A stretch of 36,817 nt of DNA from Armatimonadota bacterium (GTDB lineage Bacteria; Armatimonadota; JADLDR01), in NCBI GenBank assembly GCA_020846535.1, contig JADLDR010000147.1, positions 1 to 36,817 of the forward strand, given 5' to 3'. Below are positions 9,106 to 17,997 of the stretch, piece after piece. The translations under genes were made by a program, and so were the position numbers. The notes below the pieces were generated by a model. The model had not been told where the DNA came from and did no database searches. It worked only from the letters and a program-made list of their open reading frames with translations. How positions within the stretch are numbered: position 1 is the stretch's first letter; each line of letters starts with the position of its first letter.

Positions 9106-10029
9106 ATGAACCCTATCGGACGCCGGACTTTGATCAAAGGCGCGGCCCTTGCTGTGGCTGTGGTGAAAGGGGGCAGGGCGGTGGAGGCCAGCGAAAATCC
9201 TCAGGCGGCCCGGATGGAACTCATCAACCGGGGTGACCTGTCCGTTCTCTTCGGGAACAGCGCTAATCACGGGACGGGGCCGGGGGGCTATTGCGGCATC
9301 TGGTCATTGACCTCGACCCATCAGGCGCACAACGCCTTTGTCAGCAGCTATGCAGGCTTTATTTTCAACAGCCACCGGGGAACGCCCGCCGCACTCGAAC
9401 GCGCCGGAGAGGGCGGGGCGGCCTTCAGCCTGCAAACACCGTCACTAAATACCCGGTCGGCTTTTACCGTGTCTCCCCCGTGCTATGTGGACTGCGAGAC
9501 AACCGCCGTCCTGCAAAATCCTATATCGGCCCCTTACCTGCTTCAAAGTTGGGCCTCCTACATCAATTCCCCCGAGGACGGCGATATTCACTTTCGGCAT
9601 GGAAACCGCTGGGTGCGCGCCCATTCCCCGAAGCACGGGGTAGATGCTACCTACTGCCCGTCCACCCTCAAGGATACCGAAGACGACCTCCGCCACCTGA
9701 GCCGTCAGGAGCGGGAGAACAATTTCGTCTGCGGCTACAGCCAGCAGCGGTTCGACGAGCCGTTCTACTATGGGCGCATCCGTAATATGGCCCTGGCCTT
9801 TTTCTTCGATACCCTGGAGAATATCCGGTTCACCATCTCGCCCAGCGGCGGCGGCACCTCCGTCCTGCCGGACAAAAGCTGCCCGGCCTGGGACTGGCTC
9901 TGGCTGATTCCCGACGCCCGGCCCGACCGCCCTTACCGCCTCCGCATCCGGATGGTGTACAAGCCGTTCACCGGCCCGGAGGACATCCTGGACGAGTTCA
10001 AGCGATGGCAAAAAGGACTGAAACCGTGA
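9106..10029 (+). CDS. Tat-exported protein of unknown family
   Basis: 307 aa. The start at 9106 is chosen because GGAGA lies 7 bases upstream and because it opens with a twin-arginine signal: GRRTLIKGAA at residues 5-14, followed by an Ala/Val-rich core. Export of a folded protein is therefore likely. I do not recognise the mature domain. It is rich in aromatic residues and Gly/Ser with many short beta-strands (CGIWSLTSTHQAHNAF, SYAGFIFN, NMALAFFFD, RLRIRMVYKPF). Its charged pairs and W/Y content would suit a sugar-binding or lyase-type beta-fold. The stop codon overlaps the GTG start of the next gene (GTGA), so the two are translationally coupled. The context implies a role with the PcRGLX-type lyase. 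Confidence 0.75.
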   Translation: MNPIGRRTLIKGAALAVAVVKGGRAVEASENPQAARMELINRGDLSVLFGNSANHGTGPGGYCGIWSLTSTHQAHNAFVSSYAGFIFNSHRGTPAALERAGEGGAAFSLQTPSLNTRSAFTVSPPCYVDCETTAVLQNPISAPYLLQSWASYINSPEDGDIHFRHGNRWVRAHSPKHGVDATYCPSTLKDTEDDLRHLSRQERENNFVCGYSQQRFDEPFYYGRIRNMALAFFFDTLENIRFTISPSGGGTSVLPDKSCPAWDWLWLIPDARPDRPYRLRIRMVYKPFTGPEDILDEFKRWQKGLKP

Positions 10030-12893
10030 TTGGAAAGCCAAAAAAATCTCTGTTTGCGAAAACCCTCCTCTTCCTCATTCTGTTACCGGCCATGCTCCCC
10101 GCACAGGAGAAGACCATGCGTCAGCTTTATCTGGAATTGGACCAGCAGGAGTGGGCGTTTTCCGCCCGGGGCGCATACCAGGGGCGGCCCGACCGGCGCA
10201 GGCTCTATGCGATGCTTCATCCCTGGGTTCCGGCGGAAACCGGCGGCTACGGCCAGCTTCAGGCCGAAGTCTCCGTGCCCGCCGACTGGAAGCCTCCCTA
10301 TGCCCTCCACTTTTATGCCGGCGATGATTATGTCTCCGACAGCCACCGCCTCCAGCCCTCGGACTGGCTCGGGATGGAATGCTACCAGGGCCACCGCTTC
10401 AAGCAGGTATTGATCGATGATCGGGTGGTCTGGGAGACCGATATCGGGGACGCCGCGCCGCAGAGCTTCGCCGTGGATATCACGCCTTATGTGCAGCCGG
10501 GCAGTCCCTTTCGCCTGGCCGTGCGCGTCTTCGACCGGGTGGGAACCGATACCGTCCTGCCGGGCGATTTCCAACACATCGGGGCCACCGAAAGCAAGAA
10601 GCCCGAAGACCCGCACCGGTTCTTTTCTACGGTCTGGTGGGGTGATGTGGCCTTGAGGGAGCAGGACGACGCGAAAACCCCGCTCCCCGTCCGCCCGCGC
10701 CCGCTGGAGGAAGCCGTCGCCAAGCGGCATCAGGATCGCTGGCCCCTTCCCCCGCTTCACACACCCTGGGACAGGCCGATCACCCTGAACCTGGAATCCT
10801 CCGGCCCGCTGCCCGCTCAGGGCTTTCCGGTTTCCTGCGGCGTTCCTCTGCCGTACGGCCAGATCCGGAACCTAAAGCAGGTCGGCCTGAAAGATGCCGG
10901 AGGCCGCACGGTCCCGGTGCAGCTCGAAGCCATGAACCGATGGCCGGACGGCTCCCTGCGCTGGGTGCTTTTCGACCTGATCGCCAGGCCGGGGGCCGCG
11001 CCCTACACCCTGGCGCTGTCGCCCAAGCCGCTGCCCTCCCCGCGGTCGCCGCTCAAAGTCCGGCAGACCGGCTCGAAAGTGATGATCGATACCGGAACCG
11101 CCCTCATCGAAGCGGGCGGCAGCCCCGACCGCCTCATCGACCGGATCGCTGTCAAGGGCGAAAAGGAGCCGATCATCCGCGATGTGGCGGGCGTGTTGCT
11201 GCTGGAGGATTCCAGAAGCTATCATCCCCGGTGGGAGGAGGTGAAGGTGATCTCCCGCGGGCCGGCCCGCGCCTCCATCGAGCTTCGGGGTCAGCTGGAG
11301 GGCGAAGGTCCGTCTCCGGGGCGATTCGTTGCCCGGATTCATGCCTACCCGCGCCTTCAAATGGTTCGCGCCTCCTTCCGCATCTTCAACGACAGCGGGG
11401 AAACGCTCAAAATCAAGAACCTCAGCCTTTCCGTCCCTGTGGCCTCCGGTGAGCCGAAAAGCATTGTATGGGCCGATGCAGAAAATCCCTCCCGGACCGC
11501 CAGCGAGCCGGAAGCCTCCCTGATCCAGCCGGAGGCCAACAGTTACCGCGTCGAATCCGGAGGCAGGAAAATAGCAACCGGCAAGCGGGCCTCTGGGTGG
11601 CTGGAGAACGGCTCAGTGGCGGCTGCCGTTCGGAGTTTCTGGCAGCAGTACCCGAAGGCGCTTCGCTCCGGCGAAAAGGGCCTGGAGATCGACCTGTTCA
11701 CCCCGGCCCCGGAGATGCCTGCCTATGAGATGACCCCAGGGGAGGCCAAGCGGCACGAGTTCGCCCTGGCCTTCGGCAAGACGCCCGCCGAACGGCGGCT
11801 GGAGCATTTCGGCAGGCCCCTCCGTCTCTTTTCGGCGGACTGGTTCAGCGCCTCCGGCGGCATCAGCGCGGCCCGCCCGCACGACGACCCAGCGTTCCAG
11901 GGCCTGCGCGAATTTATGCAAAAAACCTACGGAGACGTGCTGCCGGAAACTTTCGGCATTTCCTTCGGCATCCGCCACTTCGGGGACAGGCGCTACGGCG
12001 ATATCGCCAACAACTACTGGTGCAACAACTACTACGATGCTATGATGGGCTTCTTCGGAGAATACCTGATGAGCGGCGACCGCCGCTGGTTCGACCGAGG
12101 GGAGGAAACGGCCCTCCATGTGATGGATATCGATCAGAACCACAACCTCAAAACCGTCAAAGATACCGGCGGGATCCATGCCTACAACTCTCCCAACCAC
12201 ACCCAGGGCGGCTACTGGAGCGCGATGCTCCGGCAGGGGGCCGGTCTGTCCACTTACTACCGCCTCACCGGAGACCCGGACGCCCGTGAATCGTTGATGA
12301 TGCTGGCCGATTTCATCGTTCGCAACCAATACGGCCCGGGCAGCGGCTCCTCCCGCGACCATGCCGGAACCCTCCAGACCCTCATCTGGACTTACGACGA
12401 GACCGGAGACGCAAAATACCTGCAAGCCTGCCGGGAGATCGTGAAAGACATCCTCACCTGGCGGAGCATAGACCCCAGGCGCGGCACGTACGCCGAAATA
12501 CACGGCAACTACAACTATCGCGGGAATGTCCCCTGGATGGATGTCCAGCTTGCCGAGCCGCTCTATCTCTACTACCGACGCTCCGGAGACCTCGATGCGG
12601 CCCGGCTGGTGGTCGGCCTCTGCGAATCCATCGTCTGCGAGGACATGACTCCCGGCGTCCCGGGCGATTTCTTCGGCTATTCCCACAATCCCCAGTTCGG
12701 CAAAACGAGCGGCTACCACGTCCTGATCGCGCCCAGCATGCTCTACGCCTACGACCTCACCGGCGACCCGGAATTCCTCGCCTGCGCCCGCGGTGCTTAC
12801 GAGCAGACCGTCCGGGAAAAAACGGTCAATTCCGTGGTCAACTGCTACTGGAACACGCCGACGCTGCTTTATTTTCTAAAGGAAGCCCGGTAA
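10026..12893 (+). CDS. Secreted PcRGLX/YetA-type (exo-rhamnogalacturonan lyase-like) protein
   Basis: I take the GTG at 10026 as start (955 aa). AAGGA lies 8 bases upstream, the GTGA overlaps the previous stop, and it leaves a compact signal peptide (KKSLFAKTLLFLILLPA). An ATG at 10005 in the same frame is the alternative. Residues about 30-185 form a galactose-binding-like N-domain. About 250-340 form the RIFT-barrel of the PcRGLX/YetA family, marked by GVPLPYGQIRN and RWPDGSLRWVLFDL. A central beta-sandwich follows to about 600, then a C-terminal alpha/alpha toroid (NYWCNNYYDAMMGFFGEYLM, LQTLIWTYDETGDAKYL). Fungal PcRGLX (PL26) cleaves rhamnogalacturonan I exolytically; bacterial members are poorly characterised. 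Two bases separate it from the next gene. Confidence 0.75.
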   Translation: MIGKPKKSLFAKTLLFLILLPAMLPAQEKTMRQLYLELDQQEWAFSARGAYQGRPDRRRLYAMLHPWVPAETGGYGQLQAEVSVPADWKPPYALHFYAGDDYVSDSHRLQPSDWLGMECYQGHRFKQVLIDDRVVWETDIGDAAPQSFAVDITPYVQPGSPFRLAVRVFDRVGTDTVLPGDFQHIGATESKKPEDPHRFFSTVWWGDVALREQDDAKTPLPVRPRPLEEAVAKRHQDRWPLPPLHTPWDRPITLNLESSGPLPAQGFPVSCGVPLPYGQIRNLKQVGLKDAGGRTVPVQLEAMNRWPDGSLRWVLFDLIARPGAAPYTLALSPKPLPSPRSPLKVRQTGSKVMIDTGTALIEAGGSPDRLIDRIAVKGEKEPIIRDVAGVLLLEDSRSYHPRWEEVKVISRGPARASIELRGQLEGEGPSPGRFVARIHAYPRLQMVRASFRIFNDSGETLKIKNLSLSVPVASGEPKSIVWADAENPSRTASEPEASLIQPEANSYRVESGGRKIATGKRASGWLENGSVAAAVRSFWQQYPKALRSGEKGLEIDLFTPAPEMPAYEMTPGEAKRHEFALAFGKTPAERRLEHFGRPLRLFSADWFSASGGISAARPHDDPAFQGLREFMQKTYGDVLPETFGISFGIRHFGDRRYGDIANNYWCNNYYDAMMGFFGEYLMSGDRRWFDRGEETALHVMDIDQNHNLKTVKDTGGIHAYNSPNHTQGGYWSAMLRQGAGLSTYYRLTGDPDARESLMMLADFIVRNQYGPGSGSSRDHAGTLQTLIWTYDETGDAKYLQACREIVKDILTWRSIDPRRGTYAEIHGNYNYRGNVPWMDVQLAEPLYLYYRRSGDLDAARLVVGLCESIVCEDMTPGVPGDFFGYSHNPQFGKTSGYHVLIAPSMLYAYDLTGDPEFLACARGAYEQTVREKTVNSVVNCYWNTPTLLYFLKEAR

Positions 12894-12895
12894 CC

Positions 12896-15139
12896 ATGCC
12901 CAATCTCCTCCAATGCATCCGCATCGACGAAAACCGGGCGGTGATCCGCCTCCACAACAGGACGAAGCGAACGGTCAGGGTGGGCGACCGGTGCGATGAT
13001 TGGGATCTGGTTGCTATCCTCCCCGAACCGGAAGCGATGGCTGTTCTGGAGCGCCCTTTCAACAGGAGGCAGACAATCTTATATCTGCCGACCCAGGGGC
13101 CAGCCTTGATTATCGATAAGCCATTCGGAGACACTCCAGAGCCGCGCCGGGCCGCCCTCTCTTTCCCACCCGAACACTTCGAAACCATCCTCGCCTCCCG
13201 GGAAGACATCCTCGCCCGGCAGGTGTTGGAATCCGGGGAGGAGCCTTCCTACGAGGCGGTCGCAGGATTGCTCGCGCCTCTTCACAGCTATACCTTTCTC
13301 GGAACTCCCGAGTCGCAAGATAAAATCATCCTGATGCCCGATGGCCGTTTGGGTCATTTTGACCCGATTCAGGGCAACAACAAGGATTTGAGCTGGGTCC
13401 TGTTCGATCCCTGGGCGATCATCGCCGCCGGCAGGGACACATCGGCTGTCCAGCAGAAGCTCTGGGAAGGCTATCTGCCTGTGGTCTCCGCTCAATTTGT
13501 CCTGCCGGAATCCGGGGGCGTCTGGGAGCAGACCGCCTTTGTATGGGGGGACACTCTCCATGTCAGCCTGCGCTCTCCGGAAGGAAGGCAGAGGTATTGG
13601 CAAGTTCTCTCCACTCCAACGGAGGAAGACGGTTCCGCGTTCTATAAGGCGCTTCTTCCCCTCTGCCGCTACTGGGGAGAGTTCTTCTCCGGAGGCATAC
13701 AGGTGAGTCTCCCGCAGGAACGGGAGGAAAAGGCCAGCCGGGCCTGCATCATGAGGGCGCTCATCACCGGCTCCGGGCAGCATCCGCATTATGGGGTCGG
13801 CTCCTACGCGCATCCCATGCACGACGCTTTCCCTCCGACCACCCTGAGCCTCGTGTCCTGCCTCCTGGAATGGGGCTTTTTCGAGGAGGCGTCGGCCCGC
13901 CTGAGCTACTATCTCTCCCGCCTGGTCAGAGAGGACGGCACGTTTGAATACTACGGCCCGGCGGTGACCGAATACGGCCAGATGCTGGCCTTAGCCGCCC
14001 GGAAGACGCAGTTGACCCGGGAGCGGGGTTGGCTGGTGGAATACTTCCCCGTCCTGGAGCGCATCGCCAGCCGCCTGCTGGCGGAACGGGCGGAAAACCG
14101 CGCCCGTTCAGAGCCGGAAGCCCCTCACTACGGCCTCCTCTACGGGGTCGCCGAAGCCGACACCCGCGAGGAGCAGGACTTCTATTTCTCCGGAGACATC
14201 TGGTGCTGGCGCGGCCTGGTGGAAATGGGCCGCATCCTCATTCAGTGCGATGTGGAGGCCGGGACAGGCCGGAAGTGGCTGGACGAGGCCGAAAGCTACC
14301 GGCAGGACATCCTGGCGGCCCTGATCCGCGCCTTCCGCCCCGATGCCGACCCTCCCTTCCTCCCGCCCGCAGTCGGCCTGGCCCGCCCGTTCGAGCGCAT
14401 GACAGAAAGCGAGTACTCATCCTACACCAACTACCGCTACTGGCTCGAAATGCTCTCCGCCGGGCTGCTGAGCGAGGAAATGACCGATGCCGTCAGCGAT
14501 TACCGGGCGACCCGGGGCGGCGAGATGCTGGGCACGACCCGCTTCCTGGGCCACCTGGACGATTGGCCCTATGCCCACTACGCCTGGGGCCTCCTGAGCC
14601 GGGGAAGGATTCGGCGCTACCTGTTAGGCTTCTATGCCCATCTGACCCACCACCTGACGCCCGGCACCCTGACCGCCTACGAGCAGGTCCCCATCGCAGG
14701 CTGCCCCGCCCGCGATTATATCGCCGATTACTGCGTTCCCGCCCAACTCGTCACCCCGATGCTTCTGCGCTGGATGCTGGCCTGGGAGGAGTGGGATGCG
14801 GACACCCTCCACCTAGCCCGCGCTGCCCCGGCCCGATGGTTCCATACCTCCTTTTCCGCCAGCGGCATCCCCACCCGCTGGGGGGCTGTCTCCTTTTCCA
14901 TCATGCGGCTGGACGGCGGTCTGAAGGCCGAAATCGCCATGGATCGCTTTCACCCGAAACTGACGATTCTGCTCCACCTGCGCTCCCTCGAAGAACAGGA
15001 TTCGTGCGAGGTGGCCGTCAAAGGAGCCAATGAGTGGGAGTTGAGGGAGGGCGTTCTATATTTACGAGATATCGGAAGAAAAGCGGAGGCGCGAATCTAC
15101 CCGTCAGGAAAGGAAATCGAGCATGAGCGACCGGCCTGA
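12896..15139 (+). CDS. Cytoplasmic (alpha/alpha)-toroid glycosidase-like protein
   Basis: 747 aa without signal peptide. The ATG follows the upstream stop (TAA 12891-12893) by two bases, and GGAAG supplies the ribosome site. The N-terminal 250 residues are beta-rich. Residues about 280-620 show the spaced helical-hairpin pattern of six-hairpin glycosidases (GSYAHPMHDAFPP, LVREDGTFEYYGPAVTEYGQ, YFSGDIWCWRGLVEMGRIL, YSSYTNYRYWLEML), followed by a small C-terminal beta-domain. I cannot place it in a named GH family. Its cytoplasmic location next to an exported lyase-like enzyme suggests that it processes imported oligosaccharides. Its last 17 bases overlap the SDR gene, so translation is probably coupled. 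Confidence 0.65.
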   Translation: MPNLLQCIRIDENRAVIRLHNRTKRTVRVGDRCDDWDLVAILPEPEAMAVLERPFNRRQTILYLPTQGPALIIDKPFGDTPEPRRAALSFPPEHFETILASREDILARQVLESGEEPSYEAVAGLLAPLHSYTFLGTPESQDKIILMPDGRLGHFDPIQGNNKDLSWVLFDPWAIIAAGRDTSAVQQKLWEGYLPVVSAQFVLPESGGVWEQTAFVWGDTLHVSLRSPEGRQRYWQVLSTPTEEDGSAFYKALLPLCRYWGEFFSGGIQVSLPQEREEKASRACIMRALITGSGQHPHYGVGSYAHPMHDAFPPTTLSLVSCLLEWGFFEEASARLSYYLSRLVREDGTFEYYGPAVTEYGQMLALAARKTQLTRERGWLVEYFPVLERIASRLLAERAENRARSEPEAPHYGLLYGVAEADTREEQDFYFSGDIWCWRGLVEMGRILIQCDVEAGTGRKWLDEAESYRQDILAALIRAFRPDADPPFLPPAVGLARPFERMTESEYSSYTNYRYWLEMLSAGLLSEEMTDAVSDYRATRGGEMLGTTRFLGHLDDWPYAHYAWGLLSRGRIRRYLLGFYAHLTHHLTPGTLTAYEQVPIAGCPARDYIADYCVPAQLVTPMLLRWMLAWEEWDADTLHLARAAPARWFHTSFSASGIPTRWGAVSFSIMRLDGGLKAEIAMDRFHPKLTILLHLRSLEEQDSCEVAVKGANEWELREGVLYLRDIGRKAEARIYPSGKEIEHERPA

Positions 15140-15902
15140 AATCGCTCTCGTCACCGGGGGAACTCGCGGCATCGGCCTGGGGATCGCCCGCGCTCTGGCG
15201 AAGGAAGGTTGCCGTCTCGCCCTGTGCGGCGTCCGGGCGGAAAGCGAGGTGGCCGGGGCGCTCCGGGAGATCGAGGGCCTGGGAGCGGAAGCCCTCTACT
15301 GCCGGGCCGACATCAGCCGGACGGAAGACCGGTGGCAGATGATGGAGGCGGTCCGCAGCCGCTTCGGGCGACTCGATATCCTGGTCAACAATGCGGGCGT
15401 CGCCCCGTCCGTCCGGGCCGATATCCTGGAGGCCACCGAGGAGAGCTTCGAACGCCTCATTCGCATCAACTTGCAGGGGCCCTATTTTCTCACCCAGAGC
15501 GTCGCCAACTGGATGATCGAGCAGCAAAAAGAGGACGCCGGCTTCTCCGGCTCTATCATCTATATCACCTCCGTCTCGGCGGAAATGGCCTCCACCAACC
15601 GGGGCGACTACTGCATGACCAAGGCCGCCCTGAGCATGTCCGCCCGGCTATGGGCCGCCCGTCTGGCCGAATTCGGCATTCCGGTCTACGAGGTGCGCCC
15701 CGGCATCATCAAAACCGACATGACCGCATCCGTGCAGGCCAAATACGACACATTGATCGCCGAAGGCTTGCTCCCCCAGGCCCGCTGGGGCCTGCCTGAA
15801 GATGTCGGCAAAGCCGTCGCCATGCTGGTTCGGGGCGACCTGCCGTATTCCACCGGGGCCGTTATCCCTGTGGACGGAGGGCTGACCCTGCCGCGGCTGT
15901 GA
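15123..15902 (+). CDS. SDR-family NAD(P)-dependent oxidoreductase
   Basis: A 259-aa classical short-chain dehydrogenase/reductase. It has the dinucleotide motif TGGTRGIG (residues 11-18), NNAG (89-92), the catalytic Tyr163-x3-Lys167 (GDYCMTK) with the upstream Ser in ITSVSAE, the family PG motif (RPGIIKTDMT), and the C-terminal VDGGLTLPRL. It resembles 3-oxoacyl-ACP reductase (FabG) and sugar/polyol dehydrogenases; sequence alone does not separate these. AGGAAA lies 8 bases before the ATG. It overlaps the toroid-glycosidase gene and precedes VOC and RraA genes, so a role in oxidising a released sugar or polyol is likelier than fatty-acid synthesis. Confidence 0.9.
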   Translation: MSDRPEIALVTGGTRGIGLGIARALAKEGCRLALCGVRAESEVAGALREIEGLGAEALYCRADISRTEDRWQMMEAVRSRFGRLDILVNNAGVAPSVRADILEATEESFERLIRINLQGPYFLTQSVANWMIEQQKEDAGFSGSIIYITSVSAEMASTNRGDYCMTKAALSMSARLWAARLAEFGIPVYEVRPGIIKTDMTASVQAKYDTLIAEGLLPQARWGLPEDVGKAVAMLVRGDLPYSTGAVIPVDGGLTLPRL

Positions 15903-15960
15903 CAGCGCCCGGCTTTCGATATCCCTACCTGACTGCCAACCCACACAAGGAGCGAAATAC

Positions 15961-16347
15961 ATGATCAAATCTATCGAGCACCTGGCAATCGCCTCCGATG
16001 ACAGCACGGCCCTGGCCCGCTGGTATTGCGATATTCTGGGCTTCAAGATGCTCTTCTCCTACGAGAAGGACAGAACCTATTTTATCGGCATCCCCGGTGC
16101 GGGAACGCTGGAAATCATCCTCTCTAACGGCTCCCCCCGGGTGGCGCATGCCCCGAAAGATCCCGGCTTCCGCCACCTGGCCCTGGAGGTAGACGACTTC
16201 GACGCCACCTACAACGACCTGAAAGCCAGAGGAGTGGCTTTCGAAGAGGTGATCACCACCCCGGACGGCGCGCGCCTCGTTTTCTTCCCGGACCCGGACG
16301 GCAATATGCTGCATCTTATCTGGCGCAAAAATCCCTTTTCAAGATAG
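15961..16347 (+). CDS. VOC-superfamily (glyoxalase/dioxygenase fold) protein
   Basis: 128 aa, two beta-alpha-beta-beta-beta modules. Candidate metal ligands are His7 (IEHLAIA), Glu51 (GTLEIIL) and His72 (FRHLALEV). The fourth site, normally Glu in the closing DPDGN-x-x-E motif, is His118 (DPDGNMLHLIW). Family members include lactoylglutathione lyase, extradiol dioxygenases and epimerases, and the function cannot be assigned. AAGGAG precedes the ATG by 8 bases. It sits 58 bases after the SDR gene and 84 before the RraA-like gene. Confidence 0.85.
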   Translation: MIKSIEHLAIASDDSTALARWYCDILGFKMLFSYEKDRTYFIGIPGAGTLEIILSNGSPRVAHAPKDPGFRHLALEVDDFDATYNDLKARGVAFEEVITTPDGARLVFFPDPDGNMLHLIWRKNPFSR

Positions 16348-16383
16348 AAAGATTGTAGTATACTTCGGATAGAACAAACGTCA

Positions 16384-16409
16384 GAGGCCGGACGATCTGT
16401 TCCGGCCTC
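16384..16409. promoter_or_regulatory. Perfect 9-bp stem-loop between VOC and RraA genes
   Basis: GAGGCCGGA (16384-16392) pairs with TCCGGCCTC (16401-16409) around an 8-base loop. The following GCTGCATTTG is only weakly T-rich, so a terminator is possible but not typical. Its position 12 bases before the RraA ribosome site would also suit attenuation. Confidence 0.4.
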
Positions 16410-16431
16410 GCTGCATTTGTGGAGGAACGAC

Positions 16432-17082
16432 ATGCCCGACAAAGATATGGCCCTTCTGGAACGCCTCGACAGGCTCTACCCGGCGGTGGTCGCGGATATT
16501 CTGGACAGAGTGGGATACCGCAACCAGGTCATGCGCCACGATATCCGTCCCTTATATCCGGAGGCCCGTATGGTGGGCTACGCCTTCCCTGTCCTGACTG
16601 CCGAAATCTACCACATGCCCGACCAGCCCTATAAAATGGAGCTTGAGGCTGTGGACGCCCTCTCCGAAGGCGATATCATGGTGGTTTCCAAAGTGGACCA
16701 CAGCTTCTGGGGCGAACTCCTCTCCACCGCCGCCCGCTTCCGGGGGGCGCGGGGCATCGTGGTAGACGGCTTCGGCAGGGACACCCTCCCCATTATCGAG
16801 ATGCGATTCCCCTGCTTCCTGCGCGGCATCCATGTGGCCGACTCTTTGGGCCGCCTCGATGTGATGGCCTACAACGTCCCGGTAGACTGCGGCGATGTCC
16901 GGGTCAATCCCCGGGACCTTCTCATCGCCGATTTCGACGGCATTGTGACTATCCCCCATGAAGCCGCCGAGGAAGTGATCTCGAAAGCCGAGGAGAAGGT
17001 TAGCGGTGAAAACCTCGTCCGCAAGCACCTCGCCGAAGGTATGCCCGTCTCTGAAGCCTTCAAACGGTTTGGCGTGATCTGA
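16432..17082 (+). CDS. RraA-family protein (HMG/CHA aldolase-like)
   Basis: 216 aa. The ATG at 16432 is preferred because GGAGGA ends 5 bases upstream; an in-frame ATG at 16417 has none. The RraA-like fold is shown by DILDRVGYRNQVM near the N-terminus, the loop WGELLSTAA (93-101), and the metal/substrate motif ARGIVVDGFGRD, with D112, R116 and D117 the expected ligands. A further block, VNPRDLLIADFDGIVTIP, is also typical. Enzymes of this fold cleave 4-hydroxy-4-methyl-2-oxoglutarate or related 2-keto acids, with divalent metal. Some relatives only bind RNase E. The neighbours (SDR, VOC, two PhyH) argue for a catabolic aldolase role. Confidence 0.85.
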   Translation: MPDKDMALLERLDRLYPAVVADILDRVGYRNQVMRHDIRPLYPEARMVGYAFPVLTAEIYHMPDQPYKMELEAVDALSEGDIMVVSKVDHSFWGELLSTAARFRGARGIVVDGFGRDTLPIIEMRFPCFLRGIHVADSLGRLDVMAYNVPVDCGDVRVNPRDLLIADFDGIVTIPHEAAEEVISKAEEKVSGENLVRKHLAEGMPVSEAFKRFGVI

Positions 17083-17115
17083 ACCCTGCGCCGGGGAAGG
17101 GGAATACCGGAGCGG

Positions 17116-17123
17116 TGTATAAT
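17116..17123 (+). promoter_or_regulatory. Possible -10 element upstream of the PhyH genes
   Basis: TGTATAAT lies 73 bases before the ATG at 17197 in a 114-base intergenic stretch that is locally AT-rich. No good TTGACA-like hexamer stands at the right distance. It is therefore only a candidate. Confidence 0.25.
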
Positions 17124-17196
17124 CGAAGATGGTGATTATATTGAATAAAACCGGCACTATGTGAAATCCGCAGAATGACCCACAAGGAGAGATGCC

Positions 17197-17946
17197 ATGG
17201 CGCTGACGGAGGAGCAGAAAGAATTCTACTGGTCGAACGGCTATCTGCCGGTCGAATCGCTGATCGGCCCCGAAGCCATGCGGGCGATGAAAGAGCGCAT
17301 CGAAAACCTTTGCGAGAACTGGCAGAGCGAGGAGGCCCGACGGGTAGGGGTACACCAGGAAGCCCAGTCCGGAAACCGCACCCCCGAGCAAAATAGCCGG
17401 ACCGTCCGCAAGTTTCATGACCTCACCCGCTATGAGGAGGTTTTCCGGGATCATGCCCTGAATCCCGCTGTGGTGGATATCGTAGCCGACCTCATTGGGA
17501 CGCCCCTCAGCCTCTATGCGGACCAGGCCCTGCTCAAGCCGCCCCTCTACGGCTCCGAAAAACCACCCCACCAGGACAACGCCTACTTCAAAGTCCTGCC
17601 CGACGACCATGTGATCACCTGCTGGTGCGCCCTCGACGATGCCACGGTGGAGAACGGCTGCATACACTACATTCCCGGCTCTCATCGGCTGGGTCGGGTA
17701 GACCATGAGGCTATCGAGAACACGCCCCATCTGATTCCTCTGAATAGGCGAAAAGAGCAGGCCGTGCCGGTTCCCATTCGGGCGGGAGGCTGCATCTTCC
17801 ACCACGCCCTCACCCTGCACATGTCCCCGCCGAACCGCACCCCGTCCTGGCGGCGGGCCATGGTCTGCCATTACGTCCGCACCGATGCCGAAATCCCGGG
17901 CCGCACCGCCGACTCACCGCCGTTGCTGGCCGTCAGAACAAAATAA
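17197..17946 (+). CDS. Phytanoyl-CoA dioxygenase family protein (first copy)
   Basis: A 249-aa Fe(II)/2-oxoglutarate-dependent oxygenase-type protein. The iron triad is visible: H125 and D127 in PPHQDNAYF, and H208 in ALTLHMSPPN. An Arg about 11 residues later (W218-R219-R220) would bind 2-oxoglutarate. The block NGCIHYIPGSHRLG (about 155-168) is typical of the PhyH family. Members hydroxylate diverse small molecules, so the substrate is open. AAGGAGA precedes the ATG. It forms a pair with the next PhyH gene, 51 bases downstream. Confidence 0.9.
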   Translation: MALTEEQKEFYWSNGYLPVESLIGPEAMRAMKERIENLCENWQSEEARRVGVHQEAQSGNRTPEQNSRTVRKFHDLTRYEEVFRDHALNPAVVDIVADLIGTPLSLYADQALLKPPLYGSEKPPHQDNAYFKVLPDDHVITCWCALDDATVENGCIHYIPGSHRLGRVDHEAIENTPHLIPLNRRKEQAVPVPIRAGGCIFHHALTLHMSPPNRTPSWRRAMVCHYVRTDAEIPGRTADSPPLLAVRTK

Positions 17947-17997
17947 GGGGATACACCGAGTCGCCCCTGCCCGATACCGGAACGCAAAGGAGGAATT

